DNA of 64,000 bases from Prochlorococcus marinus str. AS9601 (GCF_000015645.1 NC_008816.1:496001-560000), one strand, 5' to 3'. Shown: positions 10,309 to 20,583, counted from the first letter of the stretch. Notes: a model not told the origin generated them from the sequence alone. Program-made: numbers and translations.

Positions 10309-11484
10309 ATGGATAAAATAGGCGTCTTACTAATGAATTTAGGAGGGCCTGAACGCATTACTGATGTAGGCCCATTCTTATACAATCTTTTTTCTGATCC
10401 AGAAATAATCAGGACGCCTTTTCCTGTTTTTCAAAAGCCCCTAGCTTGGTTAATTAGTACGCTGAGGAGTACTACTTCACAACAGGCTTATCTTTCTATA
10501 GGTGGAGGTTCTCCTATCAGAAGGATAACTGAACAACAAGCGAGAGAATTACAATCTAAATTACGGGATAAAGGACTTAATGCTACTACCTATATTGCCA
10601 TGAGATATTGGCATCCTTTTACTGAATCAGCAATAGCTGATATGAAAGCCGACGGCATAGATCAAGTTGTTGTAATACCTTTGTATCCACATTTTTCGAT
10701 AAGTACTAGTGGTTCGAGCTTTAGGGAATTAAAAAAATTGAGGGATGCTGATGATGAATTTAAGAGGGTTCCAATGAGATGTGTTAGGAGTTGGTTCAGT
10801 CAATCAGGTTATTTAAAGTCTATGGTTGAATTAATTTCTGAACAAATTTCACTTTGTGAATTGCCTTCAAAAGCGCATATATTTTTTACTGCTCATGGAG
10901 TTCCTAAGAGTTACGTAGAGGAAGCTGGAGACCCTTACAAACAACAAATTGAAGATTGTTCTCTCTTAATAATAAATGAGCTGGAAAAATGTTTAGGACA
11001 TACTAACCCTCATACACTTTCTTATCAAAGTAGAGTTGGTCCTGTTGAATGGTTGAAGCCTTATACAGAAGAAGTGTTAGCTGATCTTGGAAGATCAAAT
11101 GTTAATGATCTGATTGTGGTTCCAATAAGTTTTGTTGGAGAGCATATTGAAACATTGCAAGAAATTGATATTGAATATAAAGAAATTGCTGAAAAGGCTG
11201 GTATTAAAAACTTTCGGAGAGTTAAAGCTTTAAATACTCATCCTACTTTTATTGAAGGTCTAAGTGATCTCGTGATTTCCTGTTTGGAAGGGCCTCAAGT
11301 TAATTTAGAGGAGGCTTCTAAGTTGCCTGAAAAAGTTAAACTTTATCCCCAAGAAAAGTGGCAATGGGGTTGGAATAATAGTTCAGAGGTGTGGAACGGA
11401 AGGGTGGCAATGATTATTTTTCTTGTGCTTTTTATTGAACTTATTTCAGGCTCTGGACCTCTACATAAACTTGGCATTTTATAA
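10309..11484 (+). CDS. hemH: Ferrochelatase with C-terminal CAB-like helix
   Basis: The enzyme inserts Fe(II) into protoporphyrin IX to make haem. The sequence starts [11 protein letters not shown], has the metal-site/active His region [13 protein letters not shown], and [12 protein letters not shown]. At 391 residues it is about 60 longer than minimal bacterial ferrochelatases. The extra tail from about residue 355 carries [20 protein letters not shown], a chlorophyll a/b-binding-type (LHC motif) membrane helix. Such tails are known on cyanobacterial and plastid ferrochelatases, where they bind pigment and tie the enzyme to membranes. It is divergent from the recombinase gene across 66 bp. 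Confidence 0.97.
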   Translation: MDKIGVLLMNLGGPERITDVGPFLYNLFSDPEIIRTPFPVFQKPLAWLISTLRSTTSQQAYLSIGGGSPIRRITEQQARELQSKLRDKGLNATTYIAMRYWHPFTESAIADMKADGIDQVVVIPLYPHFSISTSGSSFRELKKLRDADDEFKRVPMRCVRSWFSQSGYLKSMVELISEQISLCELPSKAHIFFTAHGVPKSYVEEAGDPYKQQIEDCSLLIINELEKCLGHTNPHTLSYQSRVGPVEWLKPYTEEVLADLGRSNVNDLIVVPISFVGEHIETLQEIDIEYKEIAEKAGIKNFRRVKALNTHPTFIEGLSDLVISCLEGPQVNLEEASKLPEKVKLYPQEKWQWGWNNSSEVWNGRVAMIIFLVLFIELISGSGPLHKLGIL

Positions 11485-11620
11485 AGAACAATTGATTTTT
11501 ACTTGAAAAAAATTAAATCTATTGAAAGATTTTCTGAATACATTTCTGACATTACATTTCTAAATGAGGCAAAAGTATTTAATTAAGTTTAAAATTTATA
11601 GTAAATATTGAATTTCTTTA

Positions 11621-13384
11621 GTGACTCTTACTTCGAGATCCTTTTCAAAGGGTAGTTCAAAACATGAAAATCCAGTTTGGATAACTGGTGCAGATGCACT
11701 AATGGATTCTTTAAAAATTCATGGGGTAAAAGTTATATTTGGATATCCTGGTGGAGCCATACTACCTATATATGACGCTGTTCATAAGGCGGAACAAGAA
11801 GGTTGGTTAAAGCATTACATGGTAAGGCATGAACAAGGTGGTTCCCATGCCGCTGATGGATATGCAAGATCTACTGGTGAAGTAGGAGTATGTTTTGGTA
11901 CCTCAGGTCCAGGTGCGACAAATTTGGTAACTGGAATTGCAACTGCTCAAATGGATTCAGTCCCCCTAGTTGTAGTTACAGGCCAAGTCCCAAGACCTGC
12001 TATAGGGACAGACGCTTTTCAAGAAACTGATATTTTTGGTATAACTCTTCCAATAGTGAAACATTCATGGGTAATAAGAAATCCTTCAGATATCGCGAAA
12101 GTAGTTTCGGAAGCTTTTTTCATAGCCTCCTCTGGTAGACCTGGACCTGTTTTAATTGATATACCCAAAGATGTAGGTCAGGAGTTCTTTAATTACCAAA
12201 GAGTTTTGCCTGGTGAGATTATTCCTAAAGGATTTAAAAGGAACGGAGATATTAATGATTTCGATATTAATAAAGCAATTAAACTTATAGAAGATTCTGA
12301 AAGACCTCTTTTATATGTGGGAGGTGGGGCAATATCTTCAGGAGCTCATGATGAAATAAGAACTTTGGCAAAGAATTATCAAATACCCGTAACTACAACC
12401 TTAATGGGTAAGGGCGCTTTTGATGAAAAAGACAATTTATCAGTAGGGATGTTGGGAATGCACGGAACTGCTTACGCAAATTTTGCTGTTACAGAATGTG
12501 ATCTTTTAATTGCTGTTGGAGCTAGATTCGATGATAGGGTTACAGGAAAATTAGATACTTTTGCGCCTAATGCAAAGGTAATTCATATAGATATTGACCC
12601 AGCAGAAGTTAATAAAAATAGACGCGTAGATGTTGCAATTGTTTCTGATGTTTCAAAAGCTATTCTAAAAATTAATGAGCAATCTCTAAAAAATAAATTT
12701 ACTTGTCGGACGAAAAACTGGTTAGAAAAAATTGATTTTTGGAAAAATAAACACCCTTTATATGACCCGCCTAAAGAAGGAGAAATTTATCCACAGGAAG
12801 TTCTTTTAAAAGTGAGGGAACTTTCACCAGAAGCTTATGTCACTACAGATGTAGGACAACATCAAATGTGGGCTGCTCAATATCTTAGGAATTCTCCAAG
12901 AAAATGGATTAGTAGTGCAGGCTTAGGAACTATGGGTTTTGGATTGCCAGCGGCAATTGGAGTAAAAGCAGCCTTACCTAATTCAGATGTAATTTGTATT
13001 GCAGGAGATGCAAGTGTATTAATGAATATTCAAGAATTAGGCACTTTATCTCAATATGGTCTAAAGGTGAAATTGATTATTATCAATAATCGCTGGCAAG
13101 GGATGGTAAGACAATGGCAGGAAAGTTTCTACGATGAAAGATATTCCTCATCTGATATGAGTTGTGGTGAACCTGATTTTGTAAAACTTGCTGAATCTTT
13201 TGGAGTTAAAGGATACTTAATTTCTGATAGAAAACAATTACAGAATGAATTAAAAAGTGCGCTTGATCATGATGGCCCTGCCTTAATTAATATTCTTGTC
13301 AGAAGAGGTGAAAATTGTTATCCAATGGTTCCTCCTGGTAAAAGTAATGCTCAAATGGTTGGATATGTTAATTGTGAAGATTAA
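11621..13384 (+). CDS. ilvB: Acetolactate synthase, large (catalytic) subunit
   Basis: This 587-residue ThDP enzyme makes acetolactate or acetohydroxybutyrate, the first step of branched-chain amino acid synthesis. Visible motifs are [11 protein letters not shown], the catalytic-glutamate region [25 protein letters not shown], and the ThDP/Mg motif GDASVLMN...[12 protein letters not shown]. The start codon is GTG (VTLTSRSF). The length is full. The small regulatory subunit (ilvN) is not adjacent, as is common in cyanobacteria. The 136-bp gap from hemH holds no feature I can support. Confidence 0.97.
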   Translation: MTLTSRSFSKGSSKHENPVWITGADALMDSLKIHGVKVIFGYPGGAILPIYDAVHKAEQEGWLKHYMVRHEQGGSHAADGYARSTGEVGVCFGTSGPGATNLVTGIATAQMDSVPLVVVTGQVPRPAIGTDAFQETDIFGITLPIVKHSWVIRNPSDIAKVVSEAFFIASSGRPGPVLIDIPKDVGQEFFNYQRVLPGEIIPKGFKRNGDINDFDINKAIKLIEDSERPLLYVGGGAISSGAHDEIRTLAKNYQIPVTTTLMGKGAFDEKDNLSVGMLGMHGTAYANFAVTECDLLIAVGARFDDRVTGKLDTFAPNAKVIHIDIDPAEVNKNRRVDVAIVSDVSKAILKINEQSLKNKFTCRTKNWLEKIDFWKNKHPLYDPPKEGEIYPQEVLLKVRELSPEAYVTTDVGQHQMWAAQYLRNSPRKWISSAGLGTMGFGLPAAIGVKAALPNSDVICIAGDASVLMNIQELGTLSQYGLKVKLIIINNRWQGMVRQWQESFYDERYSSSDMSCGEPDFVKLAESFGVKGYLISDRKQLQNELKSALDHDGPALINILVRRGENCYPMVPPGKSNAQMVGYVNCED

Positions 13385-13451
13385 TTTTTTTTGAATTCTT
13401 CTTTTACAAAAAATTAACTTTAATATAATTCAAACCTTAGATATTTCTGAA

Positions 13452-13802
13452 TTGAAAAAATTATCAAAATTTTTACTTATAATCTGCTTGATTGTTTTTA
13501 ATCCTGTAATAGTTAACTCGGCTGAAATTCTTCAAATTAAAAGTTCAAATACTATTTTGGTGGGGGATCAAAATAGAAATTTAACGATTGGATTATTTTG
13601 TGTAGATGTAAATGAAAATGATGAGCTTGAAGCAACTAATTTACTTAAGAAAGAATTCCCAAGGGGAAGCAAAGTGAAAATAAAACCCTTTGGTTTCAAA
13701 GAGAATATTTTGTTAGCAAAAGTTTTTAATATAAAAGGGACTAAGGAGATGACCGAATTATTAGTTGCTAAAGACTTAACTGGTGAAATTTGTTCAAGTT
13801 AA
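13452..13802 (+). CDS. Secreted small protein with a degenerate SNase-like fold
   Basis: This 116-residue protein starts at TTG and opens with a signal peptide: KK, a hydrophobic stretch (FLLIICLIVFNPVIV), and a likely cleavage after NSA. The mature part follows the order of staphylococcal-nuclease-like domains: a strand pair (EILQIKSSNTILVGD), a segment aligned with the LxxVDxPE region (GLFCVDVNE), a helix, and KIKPFGFKENILLAKVF, ending in the cysteine common to secreted cyanobacterial members. The catalytic arginines of SNase are not seen, so nuclease activity is doubtful. The fold assignment is by eye and tentative. It follows ilvB by 67 bp. Confidence 0.6.
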   Translation: MKKLSKFLLIICLIVFNPVIVNSAEILQIKSSNTILVGDQNRNLTIGLFCVDVNENDELEATNLLKKEFPRGSKVKIKPFGFKENILLAKVFNIKGTKEMTELLVAKDLTGEICSS

Positions 13803-13808
13803 TTATCT

Positions 13809-14591
13809 TTATGAGCAAATAAGATTCCATTGTCTCGAGATTGTTTTGCTCCTTCTCCAGGAATAAAATTCATTATTGAATTTGTATGTGCATAAATTTG
13901 AGATGTCTATATTTGTATGAGGGATGTTCTCATTTAAAAGTTGTTTATAGGCAGATCTTTTTAGATCAAGTTGATCTAAGTTTTGCTCTTTGATGTGATT
14001 TGAATCACTAAAACTAAGATCTTTTTTAGTTTTAGTCAATTTGACAGTTATGTTTTTGTTTTCGGCCTTTCTATAAAATTCTTTGAGTGTCATTTTATCA
14101 ACTAGATAATGTTCCTTAGAAATCGCTGGTCCTATTGCAACAAGTAAGTCATCTCTAGATGTCCCAAAAGTATCGAAAATTTTTACCAGATTTTTTATTA
14201 TTTTTTTTTCTAAACCTTTTCTTCCACAATGCAAGATTGCTACATTTCTTGTTCTTTTATCTGCAAAGAATATTGGCATACAATCAGCTGTGTAAACCCA
14301 TAAGTTTTGACTGCATTTATTGCCAAAAAGACCATCTGCATCAGTCTTGGTTCCTTTGTGCGAATGAGATCCAAACACTATCACATTGCTGTGCATTTGA
14401 TTGGAAACACAATTTATTGAATTTTCTTTAAAGTGATTCCCTAATAATTGAAGAAATTTCTCAGAGCAAGACTTCGTGAAGTATGCATGTTTGAAATTAT
14501 TTTGACTAAGAATAGGTGATGAATAATACTCAAATTTTTTGTTTTGAATATAAATTTCATCTTTTGAGAAATATATTTCTTTGTAAGGAAT
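13809..14591 (-). CDS. pgeF: PgeF/YfiH-family protein, probable ATT start
   Basis: The core matches the YfiH/PgeF (DUF152, 'polyphenol oxidase/laccase domain') family: SNQMHSNVIVFG, ADGLFG, LWVYTADCMPIFFAD, LHCGRKG (cognate to HAGWRG) and the final FYSWRRS...SRQWNLI. E. coli PgeF removes wrong residues from peptidoglycan precursors. The first ATG (14396) lies inside the conserved domain and would remove about 65 residues, including NNFKHAYFTKS, the family's N-terminal HxFFTR segment. The frame is open to a stop at 14622-14624 but has no ATG, GTG or TTG there. An ATT at 14591 has AGGAG eight bases upstream and gives 260 residues, the normal family length. It follows the Tab2-like gene by 22 bp. 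Confidence 0.75.
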   Translation of the reverse strand: MPYKEIYFSKDEIYIQNKKFEYYSSPILSQNNFKHAYFTKSCSEKFLQLLGNHFKENSINCVSNQMHSNVIVFGSHSHKGTKTDADGLFGNKCSQNLWVYTADCMPIFFADKRTRNVAILHCGRKGLEKKIIKNLVKIFDTFGTSRDDLLVAIGPAISKEHYLVDKMTLKEFYRKAENKNITVKLTKTKKDLSFSDSNHIKEQNLDQLDLKRSAYKQLLNENIPHTNIDISNLCTYKFNNEFYSWRRSKTISRQWNLICS

Positions 14592-14599
14592 AGTTCCTG

Positions 14600-14604
14600 C
14601 TCCT
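14600..14604 (-). promoter_or_regulatory. Shine-Dalgarno AGGAG supporting an ATT start of pgeF
   Basis: On the reverse strand AGGAG lies eight bases before ATT at 14591 and just after the stop of the Tab2-like gene (14614-14616). Most starts in this genome have weak or no SD, so a perfect one before a non-standard codon is a useful hint. Confidence 0.45.
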
Positions 14605-14613
14605 AAACTGAAT

Positions 14614-15519
14614 TTATGAAATTAATTCAATATCTCTTAAGATCCAGAATCCTGCAAATTTTTCGATATACGGCGTTGACTGTATTGAAATAAATTGATA
14701 GCCAAAAGAATTTTTTTTATTCTCCAAAAACTTTGTATTCAAAATGTTTGCATCTTTTTCTGGTAAATCAGTTACCAGCCACTTATCATCTTCTGCAGCT
14801 TCAAGTATGAGTTGGTTCTTATTTACGACTAATTTAATAGGTTCTAAACAACTAAACCATGCAGAAAGTGCTAAAGATCTATCTTTGCTAAAAAGTCTTA
14901 ATCCTGGAACTAAGTAATTATCATTAACATTTTGCTGAATTGGGAAAATATCTCCAAATTCCATGGGCCAATTTTCTGCTGATTTTAATTCGCCAATTGA
15001 TATTTCAGATATAGTTAAAGCATCACCCCTGACTGCTTCTGGTAGAGGTGTAGGAGGGTTTTCCATTTTAGAAGTAAAAGTAGGAGCTAGTACACCTCTT
15101 ACATAACCTTTTTCCTTTGGATAAATCTCTTTTTCAAGAAATTCGATTCTATCTAATAAATTGAAAGTTCTTCTGCTTACAATAGCCTCAATACTTACGG
15201 CCTCCAGAGATCTCTTAATGATCGACTTCATTGACGACCTCCAGAATCGAACTATAGAAGGTTTCTCCCACCCTTGTTTTTTTGCCTCACTTATTGCTTC
15301 ATTTAGTGCCTTTGTAAGCCAAACTGAATTAACTTCATTAGCAGGGCACTTTTTATTCCAAAGAAAAACATCTTCTGTCTTATAACTTCTCGTAGAGCAA
15401 ATAATTAATTCCCACCTTTTTTTTCCATTTGATTCAATAATTGGTCTTGAGTAAAAGTCTAATTCCCAATCTGAAATTTTTAATTTAAGACTTGACTCAA
15501 TTTTTTTATTACTGTTCAT
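14614..15519 (-). CDS. Tab2/Atab2-like RNA-binding protein (DUF1092)
   Basis: This 301-residue protein matches the cyanobacterial/plastid Tab2 family. It has WELDFYSRPIIESNGKKRWEL at its N-terminus, RFWRSSMKSIIKR, the PTPLPEAVRGDAL segment, and the C-terminal FISIQSTPYIEKFAGFWILR. In Chlamydomonas Tab2 is needed for psaB mRNA translation, and Arabidopsis ATAB2 acts on photosystem mRNAs. A role in photosystem translation is therefore likely but inferred. Its ATG overlaps the end of the S1-domain gene (ATGA, 15516-15519), which couples two RNA-binding, translation-related proteins. The pgeF-like gene follows. Confidence 0.88.
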   Translation of the reverse strand: MNSNKKIESSLKLKISDWELDFYSRPIIESNGKKRWELIICSTRSYKTEDVFLWNKKCPANEVNSVWLTKALNEAISEAKKQGWEKPSIVRFWRSSMKSIIKRSLEAVSIEAIVSRRTFNLLDRIEFLEKEIYPKEKGYVRGVLAPTFTSKMENPPTPLPEAVRGDALTISEISIGELKSAENWPMEFGDIFPIQQNVNDNYLVPGLRLFSKDRSLALSAWFSCLEPIKLVVNKNQLILEAAEDDKWLVTDLPEKDANILNTKFLENKKNSFGYQFISIQSTPYIEKFAGFWILRDIELIS

Positions 15520-16721
15520 TTATCTTGTTCTTTTTTATCGAAGAGTGCTTTAGTTTTTAGTGCTCTCTCTGTGGCTTCTTGCATAACTTTTTGCTTATCA
15601 ATAATTAATTCTCCCGCAGAGTTTTCTAGGAGTGCTGTATTGAGACCAATGCGCCCTTTTTCGAGGTCTATTTCAGATATCAAAGCTTTTATAACTTCCC
15701 CTTCTCTAAAAACTTCTCGTAAAGAACGAATCGATCCATTTGTTAGTGAGGATTGATGAAGAAGTCCACTAGCTCCCCCTAAATCAATAAAAAAGCCATA
15801 TGGTTTTACAGCTAAAACTTCTCCTTCAATTAATTGACCTAATTCAAGACTTGTAAGTTTAGAGACTAATGATGCTTTCTTCTCAGAGAGAACTAATTTT
15901 CTGGATTCTGGATTAACCTCAAGAAACGCCACTTTTAGATTTTTGCCAACAAAAGATTGATAATCTTGACCATCTTCAAGTTGGGATCTGGGGATAAATC
16001 CTCTTAATCCATCTACGTCACAAGTAAGCCCACCTCTGTTAAATCCATTAATTAAAACGTTAATTAATTCTCCATTTTTTGCGGAATTTGATACTTTCTC
16101 CCAACTTTGCCTGAGAATTAATGCCCGAGCGCTCACTGTTACCATTCCATCAGCATTTTGTTCTTTGATAACCAAAACTTCCATTTCAAGGCCTATAGAA
16201 AACTTTTCTTTAAAGTTAGTTATGACACCCAAACCACATTCTTTTTTGGGCATATAACCAGGTGCCTTTCCGCCAATGTCAACATATAATCCATCACTTT
16301 CGATTGCTATAACCTTACCTGAAATTGTTTCTCCAGTAGCCCCAATTGGCTCATTTGCATTTAAAGCCTCCAAAAAAGCACTTTCATCAAAATCGAATTC
16401 ATCAACTGTTCTTTCTAATTGAAAATCTATTTTTTGCTCAGAAAAATTAAGCGGTCTATTTAAATCTTGTTGAGTTAAATCTTGTTGAGAAATATCAAAA
16501 TCCTTAGTCTTTTCATTACTGTCCTCAATTTCTTTTACTGAATTATCTTTAATGATTTGAGGTTTGATTGCAATATTTTCTTTTTTTATATCTTCTTGCG
16601 AATTGTTTTGCTCATTATTTATCTCTTGAGAATCTTTCTTGCTTATGTGAAGTACCTGAAGAGGTTTTTTATTGCCCTTTGGTTGGATATTATCTTGGGC
16701 ATTTTTATTACTTGCTCCCAT
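15516..16721 (-). CDS. S1-domain RNA-binding protein (ribosomal protein S1 homologue)
   Basis: This 401-residue protein has an acidic/polar low-complexity N-terminus of about 125 residues (rich in Q, N, K, E), followed by three S1 OB-fold repeats at about 130-200, 215-285 and 296-365. The first has GKVIAIESDGLYVDIGGKAPGY and the third has GEVLAVKPYGFFIDLGGASGL. It ends with a short basic tail. Cyanobacteria carry short S1 proteins with about three S1 domains that bind mRNA leaders. This is one of them, but I cannot tell which paralogue. It heads the S1-Tab2-PgeF unit. Confidence 0.9.
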   Translation of the reverse strand: MGASNKNAQDNIQPKGNKKPLQVLHISKKDSQEINNEQNNSQEDIKKENIAIKPQIIKDNSVKEIEDSNEKTKDFDISQQDLTQQDLNRPLNFSEQKIDFQLERTVDEFDFDESAFLEALNANEPIGATGETISGKVIAIESDGLYVDIGGKAPGYMPKKECGLGVITNFKEKFSIGLEMEVLVIKEQNADGMVTVSARALILRQSWEKVSNSAKNGELINVLINGFNRGGLTCDVDGLRGFIPRSQLEDGQDYQSFVGKNLKVAFLEVNPESRKLVLSEKKASLVSKLTSLELGQLIEGEVLAVKPYGFFIDLGGASGLLHQSSLTNGSIRSLREVFREGEVIKALISEIDLEKGRIGLNTALLENSAGELIIDKQKVMQEATERALKTKALFDKKEQDK

Positions 16722-16787
16722 CGTAGGTAAAATAAGAATAATTAATTATTAACATACTCTAAATGTTAGTACTCAAAATTAAAATTA

Positions 16788-17582
16788 ATGAACTTTAAAC
16801 CAATATCTAATAAATTTGAATATTTAAATTGGCAAGAAATTGAGAGTATTGCAACAGAAAAAAGATCAACAGTGATTTGGCCATTTGGTGCTGTAGAGCA
16901 ACATGGACCTCATTTGCCTCTTGCTACAGATAGTATTTTTGTTGATGATATCATTAGCGAAGTTTTTAAATTATTACCTGCCGATATTCCATTAAAAAAA
17001 CTTCCAACTCAATATATTGGGTTTTCGCCAGAACATAAAGGTTTTGCTGGGACAATTTCACTTTCCTCAAATTTAATAACCTCAATGATTAAGGAAGTCG
17101 GAGGTCAATTATCTGAAATGGGTTTTAAAAGATTGATATTAATAAATGGACATGGAGGTCAAATCTCACTACTAAATACAGCGGCAAGAGAGCTAAGAAG
17201 TTTCTCACCAGAGATGGCAGTTTTCCCTTGTTTCCTATGGAGTGGTGTTAATGGATTAAGTCAATTGTTAACAAAAACTGAGATCGAGAATGGGCTTCAT
17301 GCCTCTTTAGCTGAAACAAGTTTGATGCTCGCTTTAAAACCAGAATTAGTGGGTAATGAACGCCCAAATGAGGGCATTAAAGGACAGATCCCAGAAGGCT
17401 GGAGTCTAGAGGGGAACGCGCCAACTGCTTGGCTTACTGACGACTTCAGTAAATCAGGTGTTATTGGAGATAGTAGAGGAGCAAATGAGTCTTTAGGAAA
17501 AAATTTAAAGGAATTATTGATTAATCATTGGTTCAAATTGATTATGAATCTGATGCAATCAGATTGGCCAAACAATTCTTAA
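16788..17582 (+). CDS. Creatininase-family amidohydrolase
   Basis: This 264-residue protein has the creatininase-family metal-site motifs: E37, H39 and D48 in AVEQHGPHLPLATD, H122 in INGHGGQ, and E176 in ASLAETSLM. Creatininase itself opens creatinine; relatives deformylate pterin or riboflavin intermediates or act in mycofactocin synthesis. The presence in an autotroph with no creatinine pathway makes creatinine an unlikely substrate. The real reaction cannot be read from the sequence. It is divergent from the S1 gene across 66 bp and precedes ado. Confidence 0.88.
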   Translation: MNFKPISNKFEYLNWQEIESIATEKRSTVIWPFGAVEQHGPHLPLATDSIFVDDIISEVFKLLPADIPLKKLPTQYIGFSPEHKGFAGTISLSSNLITSMIKEVGGQLSEMGFKRLILINGHGGQISLLNTAARELRSFSPEMAVFPCFLWSGVNGLSQLLTKTEIENGLHASLAETSLMLALKPELVGNERPNEGIKGQIPEGWSLEGNAPTAWLTDDFSKSGVIGDSRGANESLGKNLKELLINHWFKLIMNLMQSDWPNNS

Positions 17583-17648
17583 ATAAGTTTAAGTAAAAAA
17601 TGTGACTTAACAATTGAAACTATTTTCATGATATTTAAATAAACTCTC

Positions 17649-17654
17649 TATAAT
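17649..17654 (+). promoter_or_regulatory. Probable -10 box (TATAAT) of ado
   Basis: A perfect TATAAT lies 39 bp before the chosen ado ATG (17694). No good -35 is seen at the right distance. A transcript starting about seven bases downstream would leave almost no leader before the alternative ATG at 17667, which favours the downstream start. Confidence 0.45.
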
Positions 17655-17693
17655 CATGTAATATTCATGCATAATGAGCTAAAGATTACTGAC

Positions 17694-18422
17694 ATGCAAA
17701 CTCTAGAATCAAATAAAAAAACTATTGAAGAATCGATTAATCCGATTTCTCTAGATTTACCCGACTTCACCACAGATTCTTATAAGGATGCATACAGCAG
17801 AATAAATGCAATTGTTATAGAGGGAGAGCAAGAGGCTCATGATAATTACATTTCAATAGCAACTTTAATTCCAAATGAGGTAGAGGAATTAACGAAATTG
17901 GCGAGAATGGAAATGAAGCATAAAAAAGGCTTCACTGCATGTGGAAGAAATTTAGGTGTAGTAGCTGATATGGATTTTGCTAAAAAATTCTTTTCTAAAT
18001 TACATGGTAATTTTCAAGTTGCTCTTGAAAAAGGAAATTTAACAACATGTCTTTTAATACAAGCCATCTTAATTGAAGCATTTGCAATTTCTGCTTATAA
18101 CGTGTACATAAGAGTTGCGGATCCTTTCGCAAAAAAAATAACAGAGGGAGTGGTTAAAGATGAATATCTTCATTTAAATTACGGCCAAGAGTGGCTTAAA
18201 GAGAATCTATCAACTTGTAAAGAGGAATTAATGGAAGCTAATAAGGTTAATCTTCCGTTAATTAAAAAGATGTTAGATGAAGTAGCAGATGACGCATCAG
18301 TTTTAGCTATGGACAAAGAAGAATTAATGGAAGAATTTATGATTGCTTATCAAGATACATTAATGGAAATAGGTCTAGATAATAGAGAAATTGCAAGAAT
18401 GGCTATGGCCGCTATCGTCTAG
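17694..18422 (+). CDS. ado: Aldehyde-deformylating oxygenase (alkane synthesis)
   Basis: The enzyme converts fatty aldehydes to alk(a/e)nes plus formate, the last step of cyanobacterial hydrocarbon synthesis. It is a ferritin-like di-iron protein. The ligand motifs are seen in order: EGEQEAHDNY, ARMEMKHKKG, LIEAFAISAY, and KDEYLHLNYG. I start at the second ATG, giving MQTLESN and 242 residues, because the characterised Prochlorococcus MIT9313 enzyme begins M-x-TLE and because the TATAAT lies close to the first ATG (17667). It is followed 109 bp later by the acyl-ACP reductase that makes its substrate. Together they give pentadecane/heptadecane in picocyanobacteria. Confidence 0.95.
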   Translation: MQTLESNKKTIEESINPISLDLPDFTTDSYKDAYSRINAIVIEGEQEAHDNYISIATLIPNEVEELTKLARMEMKHKKGFTACGRNLGVVADMDFAKKFFSKLHGNFQVALEKGNLTTCLLIQAILIEAFAISAYNVYIRVADPFAKKITEGVVKDEYLHLNYGQEWLKENLSTCKEELMEANKVNLPLIKKMLDEVADDASVLAMDKEELMEEFMIAYQDTLMEIGLDNREIARMAMAAIV

Positions 18423-18531
18423 TTACATTTCTAATTAATTAAGGCTTTTTAATAATTAATCAATCCTATTTAAGTAGTTATCTCTGTGCTATTGTTCTTA
18501 ACATCGTATAGAAACCATTTATAAATTTTAA

Positions 18532-19572
18532 ATGTTTGGGTTAATAGGCCACTCAACCAGTTTTGAAGATGCAAAAAGAAAAGCTTCGATGCTAGGCTTT
18601 GATCACATTGCTGATGGCGACTTGGATGTTTGGTGTACTGCTCCTCCTCAGCTTGTTGAAAATGTAGAAGTTAAGAGTGCAACTGGAATATCTATTGAAG
18701 GTTCTTATATAGATTCTTGCTTTGTTCCAGAAATGCTTTCTAGGTTTAAAACCGCTAGAAGAAAAGTACTAAATGCTATGGAACTAGCTCAGAAAAAAGG
18801 GATTAATATTACAGCTTTAGGAGGATTTACTTCTATTATTTTTGAGAATTTTAATCTTCTACAGCATAAACAAATTAGAAATACTTCATTAGAGTGGGAA
18901 AGATTTACTACTGGCAATACTCATACCGCCTGGGTTATTTGTAAGCAACTAGAAATAAATGCTCCTCGCATTGGGATAGACCTTAAAAAAGCAACTGTTG
19001 CTGTAATTGGTGCTACAGGTGATATTGGTAGCGCTGTTTGTAGGTGGCTTATCAATAAAACTGGGATTTCAGAACTCCTTATGGTAGCAAGACAACAAGA
19101 ACCTCTAGCGCTGTTACAAAAAGAATTAGATGGTGGCACCATAACAAGTTTGGATGAGGCATTGCCTCAGGCGGACATTGTTGTGTGGGTTGCAAGTATG
19201 CCTAAAACTATTGAAATTAATACTGACAACTTACAAAAACCATGTTTAATGATTGATGGTGGATATCCCAAAAATCTTGATGAGAAATTTCAGGGTGAAA
19301 ATATTTATGTTTTAAAAGGAGGTATAGTAGAGTTTTTCAATGATATTGGTTGGAATATGATGGAACTTGCGGAAATGCAAAACCCTCAGCGAGAGATGTT
19401 TGCTTGCTTTGCAGAAGCTATGATTTTAGAATTTGAGAAGTGTCATACAAACTTTAGTTGGGGAAGAAATAACATTTCCCTTGAAAAGATGGAATTTATT
19501 GGAGCAGCTTCTTTAAAGCATGGTTTTTCCGCCATTGGACTTGATAAGCAGCCTAAAGTATTAACTGTCTAA
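18532..19572 (+). CDS. aar: Long-chain acyl-ACP reductase (alkane synthesis)
   Basis: This 346-residue enzyme reduces acyl-ACP to fatty aldehyde for Ado. It has the NADPH-binding motif [17 protein letters not shown] at about residues 155-171, the N-terminal [18 protein letters not shown] typical of the family, and [15 protein letters not shown] with the region of the acyl-carrying cysteine nearby ([13 protein letters not shown] is conserved). It is full length. It lies 3 bp before accA, so alkane synthesis and the first committed step of fatty acid synthesis are likely co-transcribed. That is the conserved order in cyanobacteria. Confidence 0.95.
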   Translation: MFGLIGHSTSFEDAKRKASMLGFDHIADGDLDVWCTAPPQLVENVEVKSATGISIEGSYIDSCFVPEMLSRFKTARRKVLNAMELAQKKGINITALGGFTSIIFENFNLLQHKQIRNTSLEWERFTTGNTHTAWVICKQLEINAPRIGIDLKKATVAVIGATGDIGSAVCRWLINKTGISELLMVARQQEPLALLQKELDGGTITSLDEALPQADIVVWVASMPKTIEINTDNLQKPCLMIDGGYPKNLDEKFQGENIYVLKGGIVEFFNDIGWNMMELAEMQNPQREMFACFAEAMILEFEKCHTNFSWGRNNISLEKMEFIGAASLKHGFSAIGLDKQPKVLTV

Positions 19573-19575
19573 ATC

Positions 19576-20583
19576 ATGGCTAAACGTTACCTTCTTGATT
19601 TTGAAAAGCCTCTTGTTGAACTTGAGAAGCAGATAGAGCAAATTAAAGAATTAGCTCGAGATTCAGAGGTAGATGTTAGTCAACAGCTTCTACAACTTGA
19701 AACCTTAGCTGCTAGAAGAAGAGAAGAAATATTTAAATCTCTCACCCCTGCTCAAAAGATTCAGGTAGCTAGACATCCGCAAAGACCAAGTACTTTAGAC
19801 TTTGTTCAAATGTTTTGTGATGACTGGATCGAATTACATGGAGACAGAAATGGTGGCGATGATATGGCATTAATTGGGGGGATAGGTTCGATAAATAATA
19901 GACCAGTGTTGATGTTAGGGCATCAGAAAGGAAGGGATACAAAAGAAAATGTAGTAAGAAACTTTGGGATGGCAAAACCAGGAGGTTACAGAAAAGCTCT
20001 TAGATTAATGCAGCATGCAAATAGATTCGCTTTGCCAATTCTTACATTTATTGATACTCCTGGAGCTTATGCTGGTTTAAAAGCTGAAGAACAAGGTCAA
20101 GGTGAAGCAATTGCAAGAAACCTTCGAGAGATGTTTGGCTTGAAAGTTCCAATTGTTGCTACCGTAATTGGAGAAGGAGGTTCAGGAGGCGCACTTGGAA
20201 TAGGTGTCGCCGATAGGTTACTAATGTTTGAACACAGTGTTTATACGGTTGCTAGTCCAGAAGCATGTGCATCAATTTTGTGGAGAGATGCTGCGAAGGC
20301 ACCAGAAGCCGCATCGGCACTTAAAATTACAGGCAATGATTTACTTAAATTAGGTATTATAGATGAGGTTTTACCAGAACCTTCTGGTGGGAATAATTGG
20401 GCTCCTTTAGATGCTGGTAATACACTAAAAGAGGCTATTGAGAAACATCTGAATGCTCTACTTCAAATGCCTGAAGACCAATTAATTGAGGAAAGATACA
20501 AAAAGTTCAGGATTTTAGGTAAATTTATCGAAGCAAATAATATTGAAGAGATTTATAGTGAAATCCCCCAAAAAACCGAATAA
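19576..20583 (+). CDS. accA: Acetyl-CoA carboxylase, carboxyltransferase subunit alpha
   Basis: This 335-residue subunit works with AccD to move CO2 from carboxybiotin to acetyl-CoA. It has [14 protein letters not shown] at the N-terminus, [26 protein letters not shown], and the oxyanion-hole glycine run [15 protein letters not shown]. The length is that of other AccA proteins. It follows aar by 3 bp. Its last 26 bases overlap the SDR gene if the latter starts at the GTG at 20558. Nothing odd is seen. Confidence 0.97.
   Translation: MAKRYLLDFEKPLVELEKQIEQIKELARDSEVDVSQQLLQLETLAARRREEIFKSLTPAQKIQVARHPQRPSTLDFVQMFCDDWIELHGDRNGGDDMALIGGIGSINNRPVLMLGHQKGRDTKENVVRNFGMAKPGGYRKALRLMQHANRFALPILTFIDTPGAYAGLKAEEQGQGEAIARNLREMFGLKVPIVATVIGEGGSGGALGIGVADRLLMFEHSVYTVASPEACASILWRDAAKAPEAASALKITGNDLLKLGIIDEVLPEPSGGNNWAPLDAGNTLKEAIEKHLNALLQMPEDQLIEERYKKFRILGKFIEANNIEEIYSEIPQKTE

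Noticed and set aside
9073-11484. A mobile element around the recombinase
   Set aside because: Both flanks (cobO, hemH) are core genes and no direct repeats or cargo are seen.
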